Positions 1 to 5,013 of a stretch of 5,013 nt of DNA are shown here, piece by piece. The translations under genes were made by a program, and so were the position numbers. The first letter of the stretch is position 1. Each line of letters begins with the position of its first letter. The DNA comes from Bacteroidales bacterium (GTDB taxonomy: Bacteria; Bacteroidota; Bacteroidia; Bacteroidales; UBA3663): NCBI GenBank assembly GCA_004557315.1, contig SFEH01000138.1:1-5013 (forward strand), in the 5' to 3' direction. The notes under the pieces were generated by a model that saw only the letters and a list, made by a program, of their open reading frames with translations, searched no databases and was not told where the DNA came from.

Positions 1-1
1 G

Positions 2-40
2 CCCTCGAAATCAGATGCAAATCTGTTTTCGGGGGTTTTT
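2..40 (+). terminator. Rho-independent terminator of an upstream gene
   Basis: Positions 2-16 pair with 21-35 to make a 15-position stem with one T-T mismatch (11/26) and one G-T wobble (5/32), closed by a GCAA tetraloop of the GNRA type at 17-20. Five T residues follow directly at 36-40. Stem, tight loop and T tract are the classic intrinsic terminator layout for + strand transcription, so a gene probably ends just left of the window. The stem is not followed by a long T run on the other strand, so bidirectional function is less likely. Confidence 0.85.
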
Positions 41-70
41 CTGTGATAGGGATAAAGTTTTGTGGTTAGT

Positions 71-117
71 AGATGTGAAGATGCTATACCTCAAAACTGA
101 AAAGAAAACCTTGAACA
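71..117. repeat. Possible decayed copy of the intergenic 8-bp repeat hairpin
   Basis: AGATGTGAAGATG at 71-83 matches 12 of 13 bases of the octamer array at 4102-4114. AACCTTGAACA at 107-117 matches 10 of 11 bases of the right-hand motif seen twice in the large repeat region (4191-4212 and 4299-4320). The two lie in the same relative orientation as the arms there, with a short AT-rich interval between them. These are short, simple words, so chance similarity cannot be excluded. The rest of 41-238 holds nothing I can assign with confidence. Confidence 0.3.
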
Positions 118-238
118 GCAAGACTCGCGTATATTGAAAACTAATTATTAATCTGGAGCGAGGCACAGGAGGAGGATATTCCCGGGTAAAGAGCTCAAAA
201 ATCTGAATGTTTCTCCCTCTGCTAAATCAACTCAGATT

Positions 239-622
239 ATGTCAGAAAAGACAAAAATGGAGGTTTTGGCAGTCCTCGTTAATCAACTGCCGTTGAATGT
301 GCGCGTCAATATGAACTTTGAGGTGCTGGAGAGAGCTGTGCGCTCGGGTCTTATTACGGTCGAAGATGGACATCTGCAGTGGACGAGCGGCAACAACACG
401 CTGCTAGCTTATCTATGCGGAAAGATGTGGTGTGGCGACAAGGGACAATACAGTCGCCGCAAGAGCCGTCATTTGTGGATTTGGGGAAATGGCAGCTTCC
501 CTGCTGCCGCACTCAATAGGATGTTTGGCGTGACCACACTGAAACAGACTCGCGCAAGAAGAAGAAACCTGCCCTTGCCTGATTGTTGGGATATTGTTGA
601 TAATCTGTGGATTGACGAGTGA
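239..622 (+). CDS. Uncharacterised 127-residue protein
   Basis: I do not recognise the family. The protein has a probable helical N-terminal part (residues 1-40, ending VLERAVRSGLITVEDG, which reads like a small helical or winged-helix segment). A middle segment follows, LLAYLCGKMWCGDKG (55-69), with two cysteines, C60 and C65. Then come a basic stretch (73-78), an aromatic-rich HLWIWGNGSFPAAAL (78-92), and a basic RARRR run (105-109) before an acidic tail. There is no signal peptide, and no membrane span is convincing. The start at 239 follows an A/T-rich leader without Shine-Dalgarno, as is usual in Bacteroidetes; an alternative ATG lies at 257. The order of motifs and the basic C-terminal half suggest a small nucleic-acid-associated or regulatory protein, but this is only inference. 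It is separated from the sigma gene by 200 bp of repeat-bearing DNA, so it is probably transcribed separately. Confidence 0.7.
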   Translation: MSEKTKMEVLAVLVNQLPLNVRVNMNFEVLERAVRSGLITVEDGHLQWTSGNNTLLAYLCGKMWCGDKGQYSRRKSRHLWIWGNGSFPAAALNRMFGVTTLKQTRARRRNLPLPDCWDIVDNLWIDE

Positions 623-634
623 ACAGTAAACACG

Positions 635-655
635 GAGGAAACACAGAGGAAACAC
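635..655 (+). repeat. Tandem 11-bp duplication after the 127-residue gene
   Basis: GAGGAAACAC occurs at 635-644 and again at 646-655, one period of 11 bp apart. It sits 13 bp after the stop codon at 620-622. No inverted partner or T tract accompanies it, so it does not look like a terminator. Confidence 0.6.
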
Positions 656-703
656 GATTTTGGGGGTTATGAAGGATAATTAAGTAGAAACAATTTGTTG
701 ATT

Positions 704-778
704 AGGTTATAAGGTTGTGAGGTTATAAGGTTGTAAGGTAGCTTCTCGCTGTCAAAGAACCTCAAAACCTTAAAACCT
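704..778. repeat. Inverted array of AGGTTNTN octamers upstream of the sigma gene
   Basis: Left side: AGGTTATA, AGGTTGTG, AGGTTATA and AGGTTGTA follow one another exactly every 8 bp from 704 to 735, with a partial fifth unit AGGTAG. Right side: 758-778 is the reverse complement of 704-724 with 19 of 21 positions matching, and further AACCT words continue to 790. The arms could fold into a stem with a 33-nt loop containing GCTTCTCGCT (741-750). The array ends about 45 bp before the sigma-factor start codon, so it lies in its promoter or 5' leader, or between transcripts. No clear T tract follows, so simple termination is not obvious. Confidence 0.8.
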
Positions 779-822
779 AAAATAGAACCTAAAATAATAT
801 ACAACATCAAAATATCAAAAAT

Positions 823-1398
823 ATGGCTACAACAAAGAAAGGCAACGGCGCAGCCTCAAAGCGCCAGAACGAACTGAAACCGCTGACTGACGAACAGCGT
901 CGTATGGTGGAAACGAACATGCCTCTGGCAAAGATGATGAGCCGCAAGTATGCTTACTTCTGCAAGTCGAAACGCATTGATGAGGAAGATCTCATGCAAG
1001 AAGCTTGCTTAGGACTTTGCATTGCTGCCCAGAACTTTGATATCTCAAAAGGCGCACAGGTCAAGACCTACGCCTATAACCATTGCCTACGGATGGTGCT
1101 GATGGCTATCGACTCTGCGCCTGATATCGCAGAGGATGATGTAGAAACTCTCCAGGACGAGCCAATCTATGACGAAGATGAGGCAGATTATGAAGAGAAT
1201 CGTTCGCAGAAGGCCAAGGCTGCGATGTCAGTACTTAATGTCAGCGAGCGTAAGGTGGTGGAGCTCGTATTTGGCTTTCGCGGCCCGGAAAAAAGCGTCA
1301 AGGAAGTAGCTAAGATCATGAATTTGCAGGTGGCGCGAATTCGCGAGTTACTCAACAAGGCTTTGAACAAGATGGAGATGGTCAACTTTTCCAGCTGA
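823..1398 (+). CDS. Sigma-70 family RNA polymerase sigma factor (regions 2 and 4)
   Basis: This is a putative sigma subunit that would recruit RNA polymerase core to particular promoters. Residues 32-45 (NMPLAKMMSRKYAY) fit region 2.1. Residues 56-73 (DLMQEACLGLCIAAQNFD) fit region 2.2, the core-binding helix usually read as DLIQEG.IGL..A...FD. Residues 77-96, including KTYAYNHCLRM, fit region 2.3. A strongly acidic linker (about 101-126) replaces region 3. Residues 138-186 match region 4: LNVSERKVVELVFGFRG, then a helix-turn-helix EVAKIMNLQVARIRELLNKALNKM. The N-terminal 20 residues are basic and probably disordered. At 191 residues it is the size of a small alternative sigma, and the FGF and ALNKM signatures are closer to the sigma-70 main group than to typical ECF factors. 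No anti-sigma gene is adjacent. The unknown 122-residue gene begins 43 bp downstream, suggesting one transcript with it and the primase gene. The start is preceded by an A-rich leader. Confidence 0.88.
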   Translation: MATTKKGNGAASKRQNELKPLTDEQRRMVETNMPLAKMMSRKYAYFCKSKRIDEEDLMQEACLGLCIAAQNFDISKGAQVKTYAYNHCLRMVLMAIDSAPDIAEDDVETLQDEPIYDEDEADYEENRSQKAKAAMSVLNVSERKVVELVFGFRGPEKSVKEVAKIMNLQVARIRELLNKALNKMEMVNFSS

Positions 1399-1441
1399 TT
1401 CTCATTAACCAAAATAAACTAATATTAACCCACATATTAAT

Positions 1442-1810
1442 ATGAATATGAACCCATTGAAGATCGAAGGTATTGCTACCTTCACAGGAAAGAGCTTCCG
1501 CTTTGACAGCGGTTTGCCAAGTAATGAACATGTGATCGACAAGGCTATGAAGCTGCATGGCACCATGAAGGTGAGCCAGAATGCCAATGTCGAATTTGCT
1601 GACGACGGACGTGTGTTCCTGCCTCCCCATCTCATGAATGTTTGCTCGGGCGTGAACTACAAGGTGAAGCGCAGCACTCGCCACTACATCATTCAGGTGA
1701 AGGTGCCTGTGGTGGAGAAGCGAGCAGTGTCGGAACAGAAGATCCGCGACATCATCCCTGTTGTGATGGGCGAGATCACTTTGGACAGAAAGGAGATACT
1801 CGATGTTTAA
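1442..1810 (+). CDS. Uncharacterised 122-residue protein coupled to the primase-helicase gene
   Basis: I do not recognise this family. The protein alternates short hydrophobic and polar stretches consistent with a mostly beta fold, for example residues 8-20, 49-60 (NVEFADDGRVFL) and 72-91 (NYKVKRSTRHYIIQVKVPVV), then a C-terminal helix-like segment rich in charged residues (92-122). It has one cysteine, no signal peptide and no membrane segment, so it is probably cytoplasmic. The ATG at 1442 follows an AT-rich leader; a second ATG at 1448 is an equally possible start. Its end overlaps the start of the 749-residue primase-helicase gene by 8 bp (ATGTTTAA), which points to translational coupling and to a role in the same process. 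A small beta-rich partner of a primase could be a DNA-binding or loader protein, but that is inference from position only. Confidence 0.8.
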   Translation: MNMNPLKIEGIATFTGKSFRFDSGLPSNEHVIDKAMKLHGTMKVSQNANVEFADDGRVFLPPHLMNVCSGVNYKVKRSTRHYIIQVKVPVVEKRAVSEQKIRDIIPVVMGEITLDRKEILDV

Positions 1811-4052
1811 GTTCAGCTACGTTCAGAGTGTCGCTGGCAAGGCTACGGTGGTCGATAAGGACACCTTCAAGAAGATTATCACCGACACTCGCGTCAAGGC
1901 TATCTGCAATCAGATAGCCTCGACTGCCGACACCGACACCATCTCGCGTCTCAAGCGCGGTTTGCCTGCTTTCTGCTGGCATGCGTGGTTTGACGATGGC
2001 AAGCGCAAGAACTACACGGCTCATCCTTCGGGGCTTATCATGATCGACATCGACCATGTCGATGACCCTCGCAAGCTGTGGAATGAGATCAAGGATCAAT
2101 GCCTTGCCCATGGTGCGCTCATTGCTCATGTCACTCCTTCGACCCACGGTCTGCGCATAGTGCTGCCAGTACCAGAAGGACTTGACATTGAGGCTGCACA
2201 GACAGCCTATGTGAAGTCGCTCAAGCTGAAGGATGTCGATGCCTGCACCAAGGATCTTGCACGATTGTCGTTCTGCGTGCCTGAAGAGTATTTCCTGCAC
2301 ATCGACTATAAGCGTCTGTTTGAGGATGTGGCAGTGACCACACCGAGTCTGAACATAGCTCCACAAGCCGAGGTCGAAACTCCGCTGATAGACGCAAGTC
2401 AGAAAACAGATGTTGCGGAGAAGAAGGATAATGCTTTGACCAACAAGACGTTCGATGAAACATTTGACACTATTCCTTATCCTGTTTTGGTTGAGAGTCT
2501 GCAGGAAATGCTTGGCGGCATTCCAGCTCATGGTTCACGCAACAACTTCATCTTCTCGATGGCTGCTTATCTGCGCTATGTGTGCAATGACGATCCCGAA
2601 TGGATAGCCTCAATCTTGCCTACCTATGGCGAGGCCAACGACAAATGGCGTCGCACCATCGACTCGGCTTGCCAGCGTGCTCAGTACAAGGTGATGCCTC
2701 AGATCGTGAAGCGTGCCATCGAACTGGCTCGTCACAAGATGGCGGTGGTCAGCAAGAACGAGGACGAGGATGCCAACCAGCTGCCGCCACCCATGCCAGA
2801 GAAGCTGCCGAAGCTGATTGCGCATCTGGTGAAGAATGTGCCTGCGGTGTGCCGTCCTGCCGTTGCCAACGCTGTGTTCCCTGCCTTGGCTGCTCATCTC
2901 AATGGGGTAAAGTTCTGGCTCATCGATGGTACGGAGAAAGAAGCAACGTTCATGTGCGTGACTATGGCCAAGCAATCATCGGGCAAATCGGCTATCAACA
3001 AGCCTATCGAGTATATCGTAGCTGATATCGTGGAGCGCGATGAGATAAACCGCAAGCGCGAACAGGAATGGAAGGATGCATCGGCCAACAAGGCGGGCAA
3101 CAAGGAGAAGCCAAAGCGTCCGGACGACCTCTGCGTGCAGGTGCTGGTGTCGGATATGACCAATGCGGCATTCGTGCAACGCATGAAGGATGCCAACGGC
3201 AAGTACCTCTACACCAACCTTGAAGAGCTCGACTTGCTGAAGCAGCTGCAGACCAACGGCACGAAGGATGTGGGTAAGATCATCTGTCTGTGTTTCGACA
3301 ATGGCAAGTACGGGCAGGAGCGTGTGGGCACCCAGTCGGTTACAGCCCGAGTGGATCTGCGCTGGAACTGGAATGCCTCTTCGACCATTCAGAAGGGCGT
3401 GCAGTTCTTCAAGGGCAGGATGGTGGATGGTACGCTCTCGCGCGTCAACTTCTGCACTATTATCCCCGACAGCAGCCAGCCGTTTGTCTATGGCAAGTAT
3501 GACGACAAATATGCCGAGACGCTCAAGCCTTACATCACCAATCTCAACCTCGCCAACGGTAATGTTGAGTGCAAGCAGGCGCTCGACCTGGCTCGCAGAA
3601 TGAGCGACAACTGTGCCGAAGAGGGTGTTTTGAGCGACGATGACATCTATAAGGATCTGTCGTACCGTGCTGTGACCATCGCCTATCTGAAAGCTATGGT
3701 GCTCTACATCGCCCAAGGCATGACGTGGTCGAAAGACATTGCTGAATTTGCCGAATGGAGCCTCAAGTACGACCTCTGGTGCAAGTGCCATTTCTTTGGC
3801 GAACAGGTCAAGGAGGAGAAGGCGAAGGAGAACGTAAAGAAGAAGCGCGGTCGTCAGAACCTGCTTGAACTGCTGCCTGCTACTTTCTCCTTCAAGGATG
3901 CACAGGAAATGCGCCTGGCTCAGGGCCTTGATGATAGCGGCTGCCGCCAGATGATCAACTCCTGGACCTTCCGCAACTACATCGAACTTGACAATGTGAC
4001 AGGGATGTATATCAAGACGCAACAATACCTTGATAAAGTAGGGAAGGGGTGA
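1803..4052 (+). CDS. Primase-helicase-like protein: BT4734/VirE_N-type domain fused to DUF3987-type ATPase
   Basis: A likely replication protein joining a primase-like domain to a P-loop ATPase. Residues 1-175 resemble the BT4734-like/VirE_N family, related to archaeo-eukaryotic primases: SGLIMIDIDHVDD (76-88) carries a DxD motif (D82, D84), HVTPSTHGLRIVLPV (109-123) fits the second motif, and DACTKDLARLSF (146-157) the third, acidic one. Residues 224-312 are helical and look like a primase C-terminal domain (GSRNNFIFSMAAYLRY). After a charged linker (318-334), residues about 335-560 resemble DUF3987: a Walker A-like AKQSSGKS (389-396, alanine replacing the usual first glycine), a basic insertion (418-440), and a Walker B-like YLYTNLEELD (468-477). 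R547 in SRVNF is a possible arginine finger. The C-terminal part (560-749) is helical with a basic KKKRGR run (679-684). The family is common in Bacteroidales mobile elements and near capsule loci. The domain calls are from motif reading; activity is not shown. Confidence 0.85.
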   Translation: MFKFSYVQSVAGKATVVDKDTFKKIITDTRVKAICNQIASTADTDTISRLKRGLPAFCWHAWFDDGKRKNYTAHPSGLIMIDIDHVDDPRKLWNEIKDQCLAHGALIAHVTPSTHGLRIVLPVPEGLDIEAAQTAYVKSLKLKDVDACTKDLARLSFCVPEEYFLHIDYKRLFEDVAVTTPSLNIAPQAEVETPLIDASQKTDVAEKKDNALTNKTFDETFDTIPYPVLVESLQEMLGGIPAHGSRNNFIFSMAAYLRYVCNDDPEWIASILPTYGEANDKWRRTIDSACQRAQYKVMPQIVKRAIELARHKMAVVSKNEDEDANQLPPPMPEKLPKLIAHLVKNVPAVCRPAVANAVFPALAAHLNGVKFWLIDGTEKEATFMCVTMAKQSSGKSAINKPIEYIVADIVERDEINRKREQEWKDASANKAGNKEKPKRPDDLCVQVLVSDMTNAAFVQRMKDANGKYLYTNLEELDLLKQLQTNGTKDVGKIICLCFDNGKYGQERVGTQSVTARVDLRWNWNASSTIQKGVQFFKGRMVDGTLSRVNFCTIIPDSSQPFVYGKYDDKYAETLKPYITNLNLANGNVECKQALDLARRMSDNCAEEGVLSDDDIYKDLSYRAVTIAYLKAMVLYIAQGMTWSKDIAEFAEWSLKYDLWCKCHFFGEQVKEEKAKENVKKKRGRQNLLELLPATFSFKDAQEMRLAQGLDDSGCRQMINSWTFRNYIELDNVTGMYIKTQQYLDKVGKG

Positions 4053-4148
4053 AGGTGTTAAGATGTTAAGGCGCTTCGCTTGTTAAGGTGTGAAGATGTT
4101 AAGATGTGAAGGTGTTAAGATGTTAAGGTGTTAAGGTGTGAAGATGTT
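4052..4148 (+). repeat. Octamer array AAGRTGTK, ten units with one 9-bp insertion
   Basis: Units of the form AAG(A/G)TGT(T/G) follow each other in exact 8-bp phase: 4052, 4060, then 4085, 4093, 4101, 4109, 4117, 4125, 4133 and 4141. Between 4068 and 4084 lies AAGGCGCTTCGCTTGTT. Removing the 9 bases CGCTTCGCT from it restores a perfect unit, AAGGTGTT, so this looks like an octamer with a 9-bp insert. The array begins at the stop codon of the primase-helicase gene. The phasing shows that it is not simple low-complexity drift. Confidence 0.9.
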
Positions 4149-4346
4149 CATTGACGCTACATAAGACTCTGCACAAGACTAACACTACTGAAGACCTTGA
4201 ACACCTTCACACAGGAAAGATGTTAAGGCGCTTCGCTTGTTAAGGTGTTCATTGACTCTACAAATATACATGACTCATCACAAGTCAAGACACTACGCAA
4301 GACCTTGAACACCTTCACACCTTCACACCTTAACATCTTAACACCT
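4110..4346. repeat. Long inverted repeat, 41-bp arms, 39 of 41 matching
   Basis: Positions 4110-4150 are the reverse complement of 4306-4346 except for two mismatches (at 4132 and 4144). The 155-bp interval contains an inner copy of the right-arm motif (4191-4212) and a second copy of the left-side motif (4217-4248), so alternative shorter hairpins can form: 4191-4212 with the left array, or 4217-4250 with the outer right arm. As RNA or single-stranded DNA this would be a very stable cruciform-like structure between the replication gene and the peptidase gene. It lacks a T tract after the right arm on the + strand. Confidence 0.9.
4217..4248 (+). repeat. Second copy of a 32-bp perfect direct repeat (first at 4060-4091)
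   Basis: Positions 4217-4248 repeat 4060-4091 without mismatch, including the CGCTTCGCT insert. Both copies lead into a GTTCATTGAC segment (4147-4156 and 4247-4256) and later into a 22-bp perfect repeat, AAGACCTTGAACACC plus seven bases, at 4191-4212 and 4299-4320. The order of parts is the same in both, so the region is a degenerate tandem duplication of a roughly 100-150-bp hairpin unit. Confidence 0.88.
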
Positions 4347-4361
4347 CTATTCATCTCTCTC

Positions 4362-4388
4362 AATTACAATAATTACAATAATTACAGT
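4362..4388 (+). repeat. Three tandem 9-bp units AATTACAAT
   Basis: AATTACAAT at 4362-4370 and 4371-4379 is followed by AATTACAGT at 4380-4388. This is a small AT-rich direct triplicate directly after a pyrimidine-rich stretch. It lies between the two larger repeat systems, more than 250 bp from the next start codon. AT-rich iterated units can be replication-protein sites, but nothing else here supports that. Confidence 0.8.
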
Positions 4389-4414
4389 AAAAATGGACAC
4401 GCATATCTGTGAGA

Positions 4415-4621
4415 TTTTAGGAAGATAAAGAGATAATTTAGGAAGATAAAGAAGATAAATAAGTTAAAGGAGATAAAGACAAATGATGTTTGCCATAAGG
4501 GATTTATCACCTTGCTCTCCTTTAACTTACCCCAAATAGAATCTCCTTTAACTTCCCCAACAAGAACCCGACAATGCCACTATTGTCTTTATCTTCTTTA
4601 AGTTCTTTATCTCCCTTAACT
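4415..4621. repeat. Inverted array of AAGATAAAG-type nonamers
   Basis: Left side: TTTAGGAAGATAAAG at 4416-4430 recurs at 4437-4451, then 9-bp units AAGATAAAG (4443), AAGATAAAT (4452), AAGTTAAAG (4461) and GAGATAAAG (4470) run on to 4478, followed by ACAA. Right side: 4583-4621 reads, on the opposite strand, as AGTTAAGG, GAGATAAAG, AACTTAAAG, AAGATAAAG, ACAA, in the same 9-bp phase and with the same ACAA end. Two further complementary segments, TCTCCTTTAACTT at 4516-4528 and 4542-4554, can pair with 4461-4473. The array ends about 20 bp before the peptidase start codon, so transcription into that gene would pass through it. Confidence 0.85.
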
Positions 4622-4641
4622 CCACCAAAAATCAAATCATT

Positions 4642-5013
4642 ATGAACGATATTCAACTTACAGAAAACTTCAAGCTGTCGGAGTTTACAGCAAGTGAGAC
4701 AGCACGCCGTCGCAAGATCAACAACGACGCACCAGAGTCAGTAATCGAGAATCTGCGCAACCTCTGCCAGAACGTGCTCCAGCCGCTGCGCGACTATGTG
4801 GGCGAGCCCATCACCATCAGTTCGGGCTATCGCTGTGCACTGGTCAACAGCTATGTGGGCGGCAGCAAGAACTCACAGCACAAGTTTGGTGAGGCAGCCG
4901 ACATCCGCCTGCCTGTCACTTCCTTCAAGTGGCATGACGGAGAGCGTCACACCGACATGGATGTGGCTCGCAAGTGGTTCGACTTCCTCAAGTACAATAC
5001 CGACTACGACCAG
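4642..5013 (+). CDS. Peptidase M15 family protein (D-Ala-D-Ala carboxypeptidase/endolysin-like), 3' end cut off
   Basis: The 124 visible residues begin MNDIQLTENFKLSEF, the typical opening of Peptidase_M15_3-type proteins. They contain the family signature ISSGYRCALVN (59-69) and the zinc site SQHKFGEAADIR (78-89), where H80 and D87 are two of the expected zinc ligands. The catalytic Glu and the last His ligand (a WxH-type motif) would lie beyond the window edge, so the reading frame is open at 5013. Such enzymes cleave peptidoglycan cross-link peptides, and in Bacteroidales they are common in prophages and mobile islands. No signal peptide is seen, as in phage-type enzymes that need a holin or other release. 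The ATG at 4642 follows an A-rich leader with no Shine-Dalgarno. A region of inverted repeats separates it from the primase-helicase gene, so it probably has its own transcript. Confidence 0.88.
   Translation, partial: MNDIQLTENFKLSEFTASETARRRKINNDAPESVIENLRNLCQNVLQPLRDYVGEPITISSGYRCALVNSYVGGSKNSQHKFGEAADIRLPVTSFKWHDGERHTDMDVARKWFDFLKYNTDYDQ

Larger units (their letters stand above)
4053..4641. other. Gene-free 589-bp region made of periodic and inverted repeats
   Basis: No open reading frame with gene-like features is present on either strand between the primase-helicase stop and the peptidase start. In order it holds an 8-bp-unit array (4052-4148), two nested hairpin copies with a long inverted repeat (to 4346), a pyrimidine-rich segment, a 9-bp triplicate (4362-4388), and a 9-bp-unit array with inverted partners (4415-4621). 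The last 20 bp before 4642 are A-rich and serve as the leader of the peptidase gene. I found no convincing promoter motif or riboswitch. Confidence 0.8.

Noticed and set aside
1..40. 3' end of a tRNA gene with an attachment site
   Set aside because: The sequence folds as a terminator and lacks T-arm and acceptor features or a CCA end. No matching direct repeat was seen in the window.
111..137. Possible Bacteroides-type promoter (TTG at 111, TATATTGA at 130)
   Set aside because: The downstream box matches TAnnTTTG at only 6 of 8 positions and the spacing is shorter than usual, so it is not strong enough to list.
167..175. Shine-Dalgarno-like AGGAGGAGG
   Set aside because: No start codon follows at a usable distance; the nearest ATG (206) opens only a short frame. 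Genes in this window do not otherwise use such sites.
413..655. Minus-strand open frame of 80 codons
   Set aside because: It overlaps the 127-residue gene almost entirely and has no supporting features.
1776..2531. Open frame of 251 codons on the minus strand
   Set aside because: It is antisense to the conserved primase motifs, with no recognisable domain and no spacing consistent with a gene.
2976..4025. Open frame of 349 codons on the minus strand
   Set aside because: It lies wholly inside the primase-helicase gene, which has recognisable domains. The antisense translation shows no motif and is best explained by codon bias of the real gene.
4052..4346. CRISPR-like array
   Set aside because: The units are 8 bp and contiguous, with no unique spacers of regular length, and an inverted half is present. 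No cas gene is visible.

Overview
The window looks like a mobile or domesticated replication module from a Bacteroidales genome, probably Prevotella or Bacteroides. Three things suggest this: start codons preceded by A-rich leaders without Shine-Dalgarno sequences, a BT4734/VirE_N-type primase domain fused to a DUF3987-type ATPase (an architecture I know mainly from Bacteroidales), and AT-rich intergenic DNA built from short periodic repeats. I cannot assign a species. All convincing genes are on the + strand.

Layout. Positions 2-40 form an intrinsic terminator for a gene that ends to the left. A gap with weak repeat remnants leads to a 127-residue protein of unknown function (239-622). A 200-bp gap carries an 11-bp tandem duplication and an inverted array of 8-bp repeats (704-778). 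Next is a compact three-gene unit: a small sigma-70 family factor (823-1398), a 122-residue unknown protein (1442-1810), and a 749-residue primase-helicase-like protein (1803-4052) that overlaps the preceding gene by 8 bp. A 589-bp non-coding region (4053-4641) follows. It is almost entirely repeat arrays: 8-bp units, a 41-bp inverted repeat matching at 39 positions, a 9-bp triplicate, and a 9-bp-unit inverted array. The last gene, from 4642, is an M15-type zinc peptidase cut by the window edge.

How they may work together (inference). The sigma factor could direct transcription of the module or of linked genes. The coupled 122-residue protein and primase-helicase would act in DNA replication, as in plasmids and phages. 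The M15 peptidase resembles phage-type peptidoglycan cross-link hydrolases. This resembles the remains of a phage, plasmid or satellite, but no integrase, capsid or relaxase is visible here, so the element type is open.

The least explained part is the intergenic repeat system. Each array has its own short word repeated in strict 8- or 9-bp phase, and is answered downstream by its reverse complement, giving potential long hairpins at the borders of the sigma/primase unit.
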